Counted from the stretch's first letter, positions 1 to 10,032 are shown. The stretch: DNA of 51,547 nt from Candidatus Kaiserbacteria bacterium (GCA_026713605.1 JAPOOC010000006.1:1-51547); one strand, 5' to 3'. Made by a program: numbers and translations. Notes: generated by a model not told the origin, from the letters alone.

Positions 1-140
1 AAATATCCTTTATCTATAGGATATTTTCTTTCTTTGCCTGAAAAATAGGTAAAAGTGTTACATGCCACTTACATCAAATATCCTTTATCTATAGGATATT
101 TTCTTTCTTTGCCTGAAAAATAGGTAAAAGTGTTACATGC
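1..140. repeat. Two copies of a 65-bp direct repeat (1-65 and 76-140) separated by 10 bp; each contains a 9-bp inverted repeat AAATATCCT...AGGATATTT
   Basis: Direct reading: aaatatcctttatctataggatattttctttctttgcctgaaaaataggtaaaagtgttacatgc occurs twice, identical, period 75 bp; the first copy begins at base 1 of the window. Confidence 0.95.
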
Positions 141-146
141 TGCTCA

Positions 147-1595
147 TTATCCCCAGAAAGGAACATATTCCCTGACCTTTCCAGACATCTTGATTTTTCC
201 CTTTTTTATCGTTTCGTTTATAATTCTTGTTGCCATAGGATAATTCTTTCTTTCAATTCCTAGCCGTTTTCGCAAGGATGCATTTGTCATCCTTTCTCCC
301 CGAACATATAGAAGGACGCAATGTTGATAGCATGCTCGAATTCTTTCTTCTTTGCTCATACCTTTCAGATTTCTATGGGCATATAGGGTTATTCGTGTGA
401 AATCATCAAATGCCTCAAACTTTGGTGCCGGGAGTTGGTAGATTTCAATAGCAGTAAGTGCTCGATCAATCCCTGTGCCTGATTCCTCACAAATACCGAT
501 TTCTCGCATAAAAGCAGCCATACTCTCATTGTGTGAACGCGCCGGATGATCAATAAATCTATCAATGTCAATCAAAGGTTTACCCGGATTAGTTATTTCA
601 ATACGCTTATCAAAAATTTCCACCATCGGACTGGTGCCAGTTAATGCTAAGTCCTGATGGATCAATGCATTAGCAACGAATTCTCGGATGGCGACATCGG
701 GATACATTTTATGTTCCTTGCGAAGTGATTTGGAGATTTCTTCATTAACCGGTAGTTTTTCATGTATGTATTCAAGCACTTTTTTAAATGCTGTGGCGTA
801 ACCGAGTTGCTCTTCATGCTCTCGCTCCCTTTTTTCTTTTGTGTTTCCTCTGTAAGTGATAATCCGTATTTTTTTCCGTGTAACAGATTGAAAATCTGCG
901 AGATCTTTTGCAAACAAGATTGCGCCGAGGTTTAATATGTCATACTTCTCTGTTCCGGTTGTTTTTTTTACCAAGTTATGTTGCGCCATTTTCTCAACGA
1001 ATTCGGTTGTTTGTGAGGGTGTTTTTTGTTTAGTGAGAGTGAAGTATGCAGAGTGGTCAAGCAAGTTAAGAATCTCTGAAATTGCTACATGCTCTTTCGC
1101 CGTGTTCTTCTCAAAACTGTTTTTGCTGACATTTATCCATATCTTGCGTTCTTTCTCCACATGATTTTTCAGTTCCGTTGTGGAACTGCCGATACGGATA
1201 TATGAGGTGCCCGAGAAATTAATCGGTCTTGTTGTGGCTGGAGGGATTTTGAATAAAACAATAGGTTTTCCCTCGTAGACAAAATCGTGTATTGAAAAAT
1301 CAACCTTCGGATTGATTCGTTGATTAAGCCAGAGCTCAAGTTCTGTGGAGCCAACTTTTTCTTGTTTTGGATTGTAGGATGTACCCACAATTTTATGTGT
1401 CTCATCTTGTATGCCGAAAACCAAATAAGCAAATTTTTCCCCTTTGAGATTGGCGGAATTTGATAAAGCTGATATGTCTCGACCTATTCTTTTCTTGTCG
1501 GAATTACTTTCTTTAAACTCAACTGTTTCGGTTTCTTTTGGGAAGGAGGTGATATCTCGGATGAGTTTCTGAAGTTCTTCATGGTTCATACGCAC
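147..1595 (-). CDS. Schlafen/AlbA_2-domain putative ATP-binding/transcriptional regulator-like protein
   Basis: N-terminal ETVEFKES...DISALSNSANLKGEKFAYLVFGIQDETHKIVGT resembles AlbA_2; C-terminal REFVANALIHQDLALTG...EITNPGKPL resembles the associated ATP-binding/wHTH part. Confidence 0.75.
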   Translation of the reverse strand: MRMNHEELQKLIRDITSFPKETETVEFKESNSDKKRIGRDISALSNSANLKGEKFAYLVFGIQDETHKIVGTSYNPKQEKVGSTELELWLNQRINPKVDFSIHDFVYEGKPIVLFKIPPATTRPINFSGTSYIRIGSSTTELKNHVEKERKIWINVSKNSFEKNTAKEHVAISEILNLLDHSAYFTLTKQKTPSQTTEFVEKMAQHNLVKKTTGTEKYDILNLGAILFAKDLADFQSVTRKKIRIITYRGNTKEKREREHEEQLGYATAFKKVLEYIHEKLPVNEEISKSLRKEHKMYPDVAIREFVANALIHQDLALTGTSPMVEIFDKRIEITNPGKPLIDIDRFIDHPARSHNESMAAFMREIGICEESGTGIDRALTAIEIYQLPAPKFEAFDDFTRITLYAHRNLKGMSKEERIRACYQHCVLLYVRGERMTNASLRKRLGIERKNYPMATRIINETIKKGKIKMSGKVREYVPFWG

Positions 1596-1748
1596 AGTAT
1601 ACCTGCATCTTCCTCACTTCTCCTTGGATAGTGTTGTGTGGTGCTTGTGGTGGTGTTGGTTGGTAGCGATGCTGCTTTAGTAGTAATTAGTTTAGTCAGA
1701 GGTGCATATTTGTTGTTTGGTGGTTGTGTTGCTGTATTATGGTTGTAT

Positions 1749-2480
1749 ATGGAGCCGGCGGTGCTGTATGAGGATGACTATATTGTGGCTATTAACAAGC
1801 CGTCTGGATTGGTAGTACATCAAGGGGTGGGGACTGATGAGACGCTGGTTGATTGGATACTTGCGCGGTATCCTGAGATGCGAGGGGTGGGAGAGCAGGA
1901 CTGTCAACTGTTGCGGCCAGGGATGGTGCATCGGCTTGATAGGGATACCTCAGGGGTAATGGTGCTGGCAAAGCAGCAGCAGGCATTTTCTGCGTTGAAG
2001 AAACATTTTCAGAAAGGGAAAGTTGAGAAGGAGTATCATTCGTTTGTGTACGGGAAGCCGCGGGAGGCACGGGGGACGGTGACTCTGTCTATTGGGAAGA
2101 GTCGGTCTGACTTTCGGCGATTTGCCACACGCCATACCCGTGGGGAGTTGCGGACGGCACGGACGGAGTATGTAGTGGTTGGGTCGTGTACGGAGGCAGC
2201 GTCGTTTGTGCGGTTCTATCCGAAAACTGGTCGGACCCATCAGATTCGGGTGCATGCGCAGTCAATGTATACCCCCATCGTTTGTGATCCGCTGTATGCG
2301 ACTTCTCAGGAGCCGATGCTCGGCTTTTCTCGGCTGGCGCTACATTCTCGGCGACTGTCGTTGCGAGCGCATTGGCACACTGAAACGCTACACCTCGTTG
2401 CACCGCATCCCGCTGATTTTTTAGCAGCATTTTCTTCTTGTGATACTGTTGTGCAGGAAGCGGTTTTGTTCTCATCGTAA
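1749..2480 (+). CDS. RluA-family ribosomal large subunit pseudouridine synthase
   Basis: MVHRLDRDTSGVMVLAK and KTGRTHQIRVHAQ motifs; start chosen at MEPAVLYEDDYIVAINKPSG. Confidence 0.9.
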   Translation: MEPAVLYEDDYIVAINKPSGLVVHQGVGTDETLVDWILARYPEMRGVGEQDCQLLRPGMVHRLDRDTSGVMVLAKQQQAFSALKKHFQKGKVEKEYHSFVYGKPREARGTVTLSIGKSRSDFRRFATRHTRGELRTARTEYVVVGSCTEAASFVRFYPKTGRTHQIRVHAQSMYTPIVCDPLYATSQEPMLGFSRLALHSRRLSLRAHWHTETLHLVAPHPADFLAAFSSCDTVVQEAVLFSS

Positions 2481-2497
2481 TGGTATACTGTTGTTGT

Positions 2498-2776
2498 ATG
2501 GGCATTGACACCTCAGTTATCATTCTTTCCGTTCTCCCCGGTGCGATTGGGGGGTTGGTGCGAGGGTTGGTGGGTATTTTTAAGCATGTGGTGCGGGACA
2601 AGGAGCCGTTTCAACTCTCTAAGTTGCTGTTCTCCTTGTTGTTGGCGGTGCTTGTCGGCTGTGTGGTTGGCGTGCTGACTGATGGTGACTGGCGAGTGTC
2701 ACTTCTTGCTGGATTTGCCGGGTCTGATTTGCTGGAGTCGCTTGCCAAATCACGACAGTTTGGCGTTTCTTCGTAA
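2498..2776 (+). CDS. Small predicted membrane protein
   Basis: MGIDTSVIILSVLPGAIGGLVRGLVG...; hydrophobic segments; extended -10 TGGTATACT 8 nt before ATG. Confidence 0.6.
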   Translation: MGIDTSVIILSVLPGAIGGLVRGLVGIFKHVVRDKEPFQLSKLLFSLLLAVLVGCVVGVLTDGDWRVSLLAGFAGSDLLESLAKSRQFGVSS

Positions 2777-2832
2777 TTTGTTTCATTTTTGTGGTATAGT
2801 TTTATCGGATTCTTCGCACAGGAGGTGTGGTT

Positions 2833-2919
2833 ATGAAAGAAGTTTTTGTCGGTGCTCTCGCTGCGTTTTCGTTTATCATGCTTCTGTACTCTTGTTCCTC
2901 ATTCTTTTTTAAAAAATGA
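2833..2919 (+). CDS. 28-aa small lipoprotein-like peptide (MKEVFVGALAAFSFIMLLYSCSSFFFKK)
   Basis: AGGAGG Shine-Dalgarno upstream, hydrophobic segment followed by LLYSC lipobox-like motif, terminator just downstream; below the ORF track length cutoff. Confidence 0.45.
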   Translation: MKEVFVGALAAFSFIMLLYSCSSFFFKK

Positions 2920-2942
2920 GAGGAGGTGGTCTCACCATCTTG

Positions 2943-2973
2943 AAAGGCGACTCTTTTGAGCCGCCTTTTATTT
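2943..2973 (+). terminator. Rho-independent terminator-like hairpin
   Basis: AAAGGCGaCTC TTTT GAGcCGCCTTTTATTT. Confidence 0.65.
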
Positions 2974-3005
2974 GGACTTGTGTGTTTAAAAACAATACAA
3001 AGTGA

Positions 3006-3036
3006 AAAGGGCTCACCTTTGGTGAGCCCTTTCTTT
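3006..3036. terminator. 12-bp perfect hairpin, bidirectional terminator
   Basis: AAAGGGCTCACC TTT GGTGAGCCCTTT. Confidence 0.8.
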
Positions 3037-3601
3037 ACATGAGGAAGGGTGGTGCGAGGCGCACCTTGCCTTCCTTGACAGATTTTTTGTATCTTTCAAG
3101 CACCTCTTCTTTGGATTCCTCGGGGTGCTCGAATGATAGGCGTAGGTACTCCCTGATCGCATAGTCGTGCAGACTGTAGTATGCGATTACCCCTTCTAAA
3201 CTGATGAGCCATGGTTTTTCCTCAGCCCACTTCCTTACCTTGTTTCGTGCTCTGAGGTCATCCTTATGCATGTCCTCATCTTCTAGTGGCTCTATATGCT
3301 CATCTAAGATTTGTGCAATGCTCACGAAAGTTTCTGGGTGCATCTTGAGTATTTCCTGCATTGCTCTAGCGATGTCAGGGATGTCCACCATTCCCTTCGC
3401 CTTGAATATCCTCTCTCTTTCTTCCTGAAATTGCTTCAGGAGACCTTCCGCCTTTTCTGCCGGCGATTTGGATTTTAGTTGTGGTGTTAGGGTTGCGGTT
3501 GCGCCGATGTCATCATCAGGGGTCTGCTCGTCTATTTTGCCGCAGCTTGCTATGACACACAGCATCATTAGTATGACTGCGACGGCAGCATATTTATTCA
3601 T
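3035..3601 (-). CDS. Hypothetical lipoprotein
   Basis: MNKYAAVAVILMMLCVIASCGK lipoprotein signal; AAGGAGA Shine-Dalgarno before the internal ATG. Confidence 0.7.
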   Translation of the reverse strand: MNKYAAVAVILMMLCVIASCGKIDEQTPDDDIGATATLTPQLKSKSPAEKAEGLLKQFQEERERIFKAKGMVDIPDIARAMQEILKMHPETFVSIAQILDEHIEPLEDEDMHKDDLRARNKVRKWAEEKPWLISLEGVIAYYSLHDYAIREYLRLSFEHPEESKEEVLERYKKSVKEGKVRLAPPFLM

Positions 3602-3688
3602 GTTTCTCTCCTTTTGTTGCGAAATTCTATACAAGGACTCCACACTCTTTCTTTGCTTAGTATAGTTTTTTCTCAAGAAAAGTCAATT

Positions 3689-4165
3689 TTATTGTTGTGT
3701 TTTATCAAATTCGGCTATGTAGGTGTTTATGAGGGTGCGGGTTGACTGCTGGACTGTCATGCCGAGGTCATAGCATTTGAGTTGGCGTTCTTTGTCTTTG
3801 ATTTCTTGCTGGCTGAGGATGTTGTGCAGTTTTTCTGATGACTGCTGGAGGTTGGTGAACAGGTTGTTGACGAAAGTGGCAAAGTTTTCTTTTTCTGCGT
3901 GGAGCTCTTGGTGTTGGTTTATGTGCTTTTTTATTTTTTCTGTGAGTTGGGTTGTTTGCTCCAGTATGTTGTTGCAGCGTTGGCGGCAGCTGTTGCCGTA
4001 GGTCGTTAGTTCAAAGTCGCGAATTCTTGGATCAATGAGGAGTTCTTCGGCAAAGATGTCTTTCAGCTTGTTTAGGAAAATCACCATCTCGTCGGTGGCG
4101 GTTGGTTGCTGCGTTGCGACTGTTGCATCCTGTTTTTTTAGCTTTGCAAGTATTTTTTTGAACAT
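3689..4165 (-). CDS. Hypothetical coiled-coil-rich protein
   Basis: Open frame rich in heptad-like K/E/Q/L; GGTATACT 7 nt before ATG on the minus strand. Confidence 0.55.
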   Translation of the reverse strand: MFKKILAKLKKQDATVATQQPTATDEMVIFLNKLKDIFAEELLIDPRIRDFELTTYGNSCRQRCNNILEQTTQLTEKIKKHINQHQELHAEKENFATFVNNLFTNLQQSSEKLHNILSQQEIKDKERQLKCYDLGMTVQQSTRTLINTYIAEFDKTQQ

Positions 4166-4222
4166 TATGTATAGTATACCTTTTCAGTGAGGTGTTTGGT
4201 CGTATGGCACAATACACAGTAT

Positions 4223-6157
4223 ATGAGGTTGCGCGATGTTTCACGGTTGCTGTACTATGACACTAAAAAGAAGGCGGTTGATAAGAAGGCGACTCTTACA
4301 CAAGAAGAGGCGGATACTGATTCACAGTGGTCTGGTTCAGTTGGGCATCCGGCTCGGTCCCGCTATCTCGTGTATCTGACCATTGGTACTTTCTTGTTTT
4401 TTGTTACTGCCGTGGTGACTGCGTATTTTATTCGGTATGCCGGCATTGATCGGACTGTTTCCCCTGAGAAAATCACGATTGTGACGCAGGGTGCAACCGC
4501 AGTTGATGGTGGGGCGGCAGTGCCGCTGACGATACGGGTGGCGAATCGGAACTCGGTTGCGATAGAAGGGGTGTCCCTCTATATCACTTATCCGAAAGGT
4601 GTTTATAAACGGGAAGATGATGCTGTTTTGCCGTTGGAGAATAGTGATAAGGAATTGTTTTTGGGGGGCATAGAGCGGGGTGGTGTGTTGAATCGGCATA
4701 TCACACCGGTGTTTTATGGTGAGAGTGGTGCTATGAAGGAGTTGACCTACCTCTTGGAGTACACGATTCCTGGAGTTGCAAAGCGGCAGACACGGCGGGG
4801 GTCGCATGCGGTGTTGCTTCGCACTTCCCCGGTGTCGGTGAGCAAGCCGAAGTATGATAGTGCGGTTTCCGGGAAGGAGGTTTCGTTTTCATTTGATGTG
4901 CAGTCAAACTCTTCTGATGTTTTGCCGATGGTGTATGTGTATTTGCGGTATCCTGCTGGTTTTACTCCAAAGCGTTTTTTGCCACTTCCAGCAAATGTAA
5001 GTGGCACAGAGTGGCGGTTTCCTAATTTGCAGCCGGGTGCGCAGGCAACTATTACGATAACCGGGACGATTCGAGGTGGTGAGCAGGTGTTGCAGGCGAT
5101 TTCGGCACAAGCACGGGTTGCGCCATCAGGAGAGCAGTTTGGGGATGCTGTTGTTGTTGCGGTTGAAGAGGATGTTGTGGATGTTGGCGAGGCGTTTCTC
5201 GCTACGCAGGTACGGTTGAATGGGAGGCAGGAGGAGCGTATTGTTGTTTCTCCCGGTGATGTGGTGCGAGGTGCTCTCTATTGGGTTAATCAGGATGTGT
5301 CACGATTGCACGATCTTACTCTTACTGTTTCTCTTCGTGGGACCGGGTTGGATGAGAGTAGTATTACTCCTGAGGATGGTGGATTTTTTGATGAAGTTCG
5401 GCGGCAAGTTGTATGGGATAAGGAGGGTGATGATTCACTCTCTTCCGTGCGTGTCGGTGGTAGTGGCACCCTTTCTTTCTCTTTTCGTGTTTTGCCGGAT
5501 TTAGCTGAACTTGCTCAGACCCAGAAGTATGTGCAGGTGCGTGTAGCTGCGCAGGCACGACGAACTGATAATGGGGAGATTGAGCGGGCTGAGGATATTG
5601 CTGTTGGTCAGGTGGATGTGCGGAGTGTCTTGCAAGTTGTTGGGAGTACGCTGTATGCAACGAGTGCGGTGCGGAACTCTGGTCCGTTGCCGCCGCAAGC
5701 GGGGAGGGAGACCACCTATGCTTTGAAATATTTTTTGAAAAATAGTGGTAATGATGTGTCGCAAGTTGAGCTTGTGGTGCCACTCGGACGAGGGGTTTCG
5801 TTGACGGATGTTACTTCGGGGGTTGCGTTGAGTGAGTGGTCATACGATGCGTATGAGCATGCAGTAACCGTTCGTTTGCCGTCGCTTACTTCGAGTGGGC
5901 CTCGGTCTAGTCGGTCAATTGAGTTTCAGGTTGCGGTGAAGCCGCAAGTGCGAGATGTTGGTCAGCACCTTACTTTGGCGAAGCGGGCGACTTATCGCGC
6001 ACGAGACGCTTACACTGATGAGTTACTTGAAGGGAGTGTTGAGCAGTTAACAACGGAGATTACAGCGGAACAAGTTGGGGATACGAGGGTGGTTTCGTAT
6101 GAGCGGGAAGTTGATGCGGGTGGGCGGGTTGACATGATTGATGTTGTGTCGCCGTAG
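4223..6157 (+). CDS. Large single-pass membrane protein with repetitive extracytoplasmic beta-rich domains
   Basis: TM YLVYLTIGTFLFFVTAVVTAYFI followed by long beta-rich ectodomain (PLTIRVANRNSVAIEGVSLYITYP, ... SGNDVSQVELVVPL). Confidence 0.7.
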   Translation: MRLRDVSRLLYYDTKKKAVDKKATLTQEEADTDSQWSGSVGHPARSRYLVYLTIGTFLFFVTAVVTAYFIRYAGIDRTVSPEKITIVTQGATAVDGGAAVPLTIRVANRNSVAIEGVSLYITYPKGVYKREDDAVLPLENSDKELFLGGIERGGVLNRHITPVFYGESGAMKELTYLLEYTIPGVAKRQTRRGSHAVLLRTSPVSVSKPKYDSAVSGKEVSFSFDVQSNSSDVLPMVYVYLRYPAGFTPKRFLPLPANVSGTEWRFPNLQPGAQATITITGTIRGGEQVLQAISAQARVAPSGEQFGDAVVVAVEEDVVDVGEAFLATQVRLNGRQEERIVVSPGDVVRGALYWVNQDVSRLHDLTLTVSLRGTGLDESSITPEDGGFFDEVRRQVVWDKEGDDSLSSVRVGGSGTLSFSFRVLPDLAELAQTQKYVQVRVAAQARRTDNGEIERAEDIAVGQVDVRSVLQVVGSTLYATSAVRNSGPLPPQAGRETTYALKYFLKNSGNDVSQVELVVPLGRGVSLTDVTSGVALSEWSYDAYEHAVTVRLPSLTSSGPRSSRSIEFQVAVKPQVRDVGQHLTLAKRATYRARDAYTDELLEGSVEQLTTEITAEQVGDTRVVSYEREVDAGGRVDMIDVVSP

Positions 6158-6273
6158 CGATGCGCTGCTGGGTGCAGGTGCGACGGCAGATTTTGTGTTT
6201 TCTGAGTGTTGTGCTATACTGGTTTTACGATGTTTTAGTTCTTTTTTTTGAAGGATTTGAGGAGGATTTTACT

Positions 6274-6789
6274 ATGTTAACAACAGAAGTGTTGAAGCAT
6301 GATTTTAGTATTGGACACTGGAAGAGAACCCTGCGCATCTCTCCCGAAGAGGTTGGTATGCTTCGTTCCCTCGCAAAGAAGGTTGGGAGTTCGGTTCTTG
6401 GGTTTGAGGACTGCACAGTCGATGTTTCCACTGTTGAAAGTCGGCTGATAGATTTCTGTCAAGAGACAGAGTTGCACAATATGCTTGCCCACAGGACTGG
6501 CGACGACCTATACAAGGTCGGGTGCATTTTGGTTCCTCCGGGCAAAGATGTTTTTAAAGAAATTGACATTACTTCGGAGAAGAGTAGTACCTTACCTGGC
6601 CCAGAATTCAGTGTGGGCCTCAACCCTGATGCACTAGATGTTTTGTATGATGCCCAGCGGAATCGCCCTGACTGGAGATTGTACGCGTGGCGATGTCCTG
6701 TCAATGATACACCGTCCAGCGACACGCCGTCGCTGTGGCTGCATCCGGTTTCTTGTCAAAAGCACATGATCTGTGTTGAGAAGTTTTGA
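6274..6789 (+). CDS. Hypothetical protein
   Basis: MLTTEVLKHDFSIGHW...; GAGGAGGA Shine-Dalgarno; strong terminator just after stop. Confidence 0.6.
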   Translation: MLTTEVLKHDFSIGHWKRTLRISPEEVGMLRSLAKKVGSSVLGFEDCTVDVSTVESRLIDFCQETELHNMLAHRTGDDLYKVGCILVPPGKDVFKEIDITSEKSSTLPGPEFSVGLNPDALDVLYDAQRNRPDWRLYAWRCPVNDTPSSDTPSLWLHPVSCQKHMICVEKF

Positions 6790-6800
6790 TGGTTTTACTT

Positions 6801-6838
6801 GGTTGCGTGATTGTATTATCACGCAACCATTTTTTTTG
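6801..6838 (+). terminator. Rho-independent terminator
   Basis: GGTTGCGTGAT ... ATCACGCAACC ATTTTTTTT, 11-bp perfect stem. Confidence 0.9.
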
Positions 6839-6870
6839 CTTGTGCGGTGGGCATGGTATGCTGGAAGTGG

Positions 6871-7918
6871 TATGAAAGGTAAGGATATCACTATACAGAT
6901 TACTTCTGGCACGGTTGTTTTAGTGCTATTTTATTTGGCGGTTGCGTGGTTTTTGTACGAGATACGAGATATTCTCTTGATTGTTATTTCAGCGGTTATT
7001 TTTTCTATGGCGTTGGCGCCGGGGAAGCGGTTTTTTGCGCGGTTTAAAGTGCCGGAGCCGATTGCGGTGGTGATATTATACACAGCAGCGTTTTTGGTAC
7101 TTTCCTATTTTTTGTATTCATTATTGCCGATTGTGTTGCAGCAGTATCAGATTTTTTTGGAATCTCTGCCCAGTACAGTTGCAAAAATTAAGGGTGCGAC
7201 TGATGGGACTGTTTTTGATGGCATTATTACCACGCAGTCCATTCAGGCGTTGGTGAACTCTCCGCAGCAGATAACGGATACCGTGCAGCGGTTGCTACAG
7301 GTGGGTGGCATCGGCGTTTTTTCTTTGTTTGGCGGGTTAGTGAACATCACTTTGTTTTTCCTACTCACTTTCCTATTTGCGGTTAATCCGAAGTCGCTGG
7401 ATACTTTTTTATTCGTTATAACACCACCGAAGTATCGTGAATATGTGAAGGATTTGTGGGGTCGAGTACAGGTGAAGATGAGTCAATGGTTTCAGGGGCA
7501 GGCATTGTTGATGCTGATCATCGGTGTGCTCACCTACCTTGCGCTGGTTATCCTTGGGGTGCCGAATGCGTTGTTCCTGTCTGTGTTTGCCGGTGTGATG
7601 GAAATTATTCCTATCTTCGGACCTATTTTTGGGGCGATTCCGGCGGTGCTGATGGCGTGGACATCTGGTAGCTTGACGACGGTGTTTTTTGTCGTGGCAT
7701 TGTTTATTATTATTCAGCAACTTGAGAATAACTTGATTTATCCGTTGGTGGTGAGTAAGGTTGTTGGGGTTTCATCTATATTGATTATTCTTGCGGCAGT
7801 AGTTGGCGGTGCGATTGCTGGTTTTGTTGGTGTGGTGATTGCTGTGCCGTTGGCGGGGATTGTGCAGGAGTTTTTTGCTGATGTGCGGGATGGAACATTA
7901 GAGAAGTTGCGTGGGTAG
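6871..7918 (+). CDS. AI-2E family transporter / permease (PerM-like)
   Basis: Multi-TM with GALPAVLMAW-type region (FGPIFGAIPAVLMAW) and QQLENNLIYPLVV motif typical of the family. Confidence 0.85.
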
Positions 7919-7927
7919 GCATTAAAG

Positions 7928-7970
7928 CGAAAAAGGCCCGGATGTCCCGCAGGGTCCGGAGCCTCTTTCA
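7928..7970 (+). terminator. Imperfect terminator hairpin
   Basis: AAAAAGGCCCGGA...TCCCGCAGGG...TCCGGAGCCTCTTT. Confidence 0.45.
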
Positions 7971-8082
7971 TAGTAGTACTATACTTCGGATAAACTTTTT
8001 TGTCAGTTTGGTGTGTGGATACTACGAGAGGTTCGGTGTTCCGGCGGTTGTGTATTTTATTTGTCCTGCTATACTGTGTAGT

Positions 8083-8592
8083 ATGGCTAACAAGAGTGAG
8101 CAAAAAGTATATGAGGTGAGTTTTCACCTCGTTCCGAGCATTGATGCGGACAAGGTTTCCGTGGCGTTTGATCGGGTGAAGGGGGTTGTTTCGGAGCATG
8201 GGGAAATGCTTAGCGAAGTGTTTCCTGAGTTGTGTGACCTTGTGTACACTATTCGGCATACCGTGCGGCAGCGGGACGGGTCGTATAATCGGTATGACGA
8301 GGCGTATTTTGGATCAGTGAAGTTTCGGTCTTTGCGGGATGGTGTGAAGCAGATTGAACGGGTGCTGTATGACGATGCGGAAGTGTTGCGGTTTTTGCTG
8401 CTTGAAACAGTTGTTGATGATACACGGATTGGTGAGGTGTTGCCGGGTACTGAGGAGGAAGAGGAGGAGGTGACTGATCGCGACGATAAGAAGGCCGATA
8501 CTGCTGCCGCTTCCGGCAAGGATGGTCAGGGAGCAGGGGAGAGCGGTATTGCCGCGCAGCCGGATGAAGAGGGTGGCGCAGCGGCAGGGTGA
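8083..8592 (+). CDS. rpsF: 30S ribosomal protein S6-like, with acidic C-terminal tail
   Basis: YEVSFHLVPSI...VKGVVSEHGEML...NRYDEAYFGSVKF...ERVLYDDAEVLRFLLLETV plus synteny with ssb and rpsR. Confidence 0.75.
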   Translation: MANKSEQKVYEVSFHLVPSIDADKVSVAFDRVKGVVSEHGEMLSEVFPELCDLVYTIRHTVRQRDGSYNRYDEAYFGSVKFRSLRDGVKQIERVLYDDAEVLRFLLLETVVDDTRIGEVLPGTEEEEEEVTDRDDKKADTAAASGKDGQGAGESGIAAQPDEEGGAAAG

Positions 8593-8624
8593 GTGGTATA
8601 CTGTGATCGTATAAAGAGGAATGT

Positions 8625-9122
8625 ATGTTTATTAACAAAGTAATGGTGTACGGCAATCTTACACGGGACCCTGAACTCCGGCAGTTGCCGAGTGGCACGA
8701 ATATTGCGAATGTGGGAATTGCGACCAATCGATACTATAATAATCAGCAAGGTGAGCGGCAGGAGGAGACGGAGTTTCACAATGTCGTGCTATTCGGTCG
8801 GTTGGCGGATCTTGCCCAGCAGTATCTGACGAAAGGCGGAGGTGTTTTTATTGAGGGGCGTTTGCGTACCAGTAGTTGGGATGATAAGGAGACCGGGCAG
8901 AAACGGTACCGTACGGAGATTATTGGTGAGCAGATGCAGTTTGGGCCGCGGCGGAATGGTGGCGGCGCGACAGGGCAGGGTCAGCAGGCAGCACCATCAC
9001 CACAGCAGCAGGGATCTTCTGCGCCTGTGGCGAATGCGCCTGTGGCGAATGCGCCAGCGACACCACCAAAGACCCCGAACTATCCTGAGGCAACCATTAA
9101 TCCGGATGATATCCCCTTTTAA
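8625..9122 (+). CDS. ssb: Single-stranded DNA-binding protein
   Basis: [25 protein letters not shown]... and acidic C-terminal tip DDIPF. Confidence 0.95.
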   Translation: MFINKVMVYGNLTRDPELRQLPSGTNIANVGIATNRYYNNQQGERQEETEFHNVVLFGRLADLAQQYLTKGGGVFIEGRLRTSSWDDKETGQKRYRTEIIGEQMQFGPRRNGGGATGQGQQAAPSPQQQGSSAPVANAPVANAPATPPKTPNYPEATINPDDIPF

Positions 9123-9133
9123 TATATTTTTTT

Positions 9134-9355
9134 ATGAAGAAGAAAAAAGAAGACAATCAGCAGTGTTACTTTACGAAGCACAACATACCACATGTTGACT
9201 ATCGGGATGTGCATCTCCTTGAGCAGTTTGTTAACCCGCATGGGAAGGTGCTTTCGCGGCGGCGAAGTGGTCTTTGCGCGAAGTATCAGCGGAAAGTGAA
9301 GAGGGCGATAAAGCAGGCGCGATATATGGCACTGATGCCGTATGTTAAGCAGTAG
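9134..9355 (+). CDS. rpsR: 30S ribosomal protein S18
   Basis: [49 protein letters not shown]. Confidence 0.95.
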   Translation: MKKKKEDNQQCYFTKHNIPHVDYRDVHLLEQFVNPHGKVLSRRRSGLCAKYQRKVKRAIKQARYMALMPYVKQ

Positions 9356-9410
9356 CGTTTTGTGAGAAGGTGAAGCGTTACTCGTTTTTGGTTGTGGTAT
9401 GCTATGGTTA

Positions 9411-9872
9411 ATGACAATAGGAAGTCTATTGATTGTATTAGCGTCAACATTAACACCAATGTTTGGAGGTGTTTTTTTCTGGCTATTTAATATACAAGGT
9501 AGATTGAGTAAATTAGAGGGGGTTAGGGAAGAGCAGTTGGTAGCAAAGAAGAGCCCTATGACTCTCACAGAAGCGGGTGAGAGGGTGTTGAAGGAGAGTG
9601 GAGGTGAGGTGTATCTGAAAAGCAATAAGGATCGGCTGGTTGAAAGGTTTACGATGATAAAAAATGCTTTTGATATACAGGAAAAGGCAAAGGATATTAT
9701 TCGGCAAGAGATGCAGACAGATTCTTTTGAAAAAATTAAGGAGTATTTGTTCAAGGAGGGGAAGAGTGCTGATGACATAGAGTTGGTGATGGGTTTGCGG
9801 TTGCGAGATGTGGTTTTGGAGAGTAGAGGTATTCCGGTGCAACGAATTGACTCTGACAAAAAGGATTCCTAA
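9411..9872 (+). CDS. TM-anchored protein with shared C-terminal domain (family member 1 of 3)
   Basis: N-terminal TM; SPMTLTEAGERVLKESGGEVYLKSNKDRLVERF...FDIQEKAKDIIR...LRLRDVVLESRGI aligns by eye with ORFs at 23717 and 24415. Confidence 0.75.
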   Translation: MTIGSLLIVLASTLTPMFGGVFFWLFNIQGRLSKLEGVREEQLVAKKSPMTLTEAGERVLKESGGEVYLKSNKDRLVERFTMIKNAFDIQEKAKDIIRQEMQTDSFEKIKEYLFKEGKSADDIELVMGLRLRDVVLESRGIPVQRIDSDKKDS

Positions 9873-9876
9873 AAAC

Positions 9877-9912
9877 AAAACACCCCACGAATGTTCGTGG
9901 GTGTTTTGCGGC
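9877..9912 (+). terminator. Terminator hairpin
   Basis: AAAACACCCCACGAA TG TTCGTGGGTGTTTT. Confidence 0.75.
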
Positions 9913-10032
9913 ATCCTGAGACGCCCTCCTCCTATGTAGGATTATCCTTAGTGTGCCACGGTATGTGTTGTTTGTATAGGAATGGTGGAAAATTGCATTG
10001 CTGTGTCTGGTAAAAATATATCGTTTTTACTT

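Noticed and set aside
1-140. CRISPR array
   Set aside because: Only two 65-bp units with a 10-bp spacer; unit too long, spacer too short, no cas genes.
2089-2601. 170-aa minus-strand ORF overlapping the RluA-family gene
   Set aside because: Antisense to a clear pseudouridine synthase; no supporting features.
8999-9066. Repeats in ssb ([11 protein letters not shown]) as a mobile or regulatory repeat
   Set aside because: Simple low-complexity linker duplication in the SSB C-terminal region.
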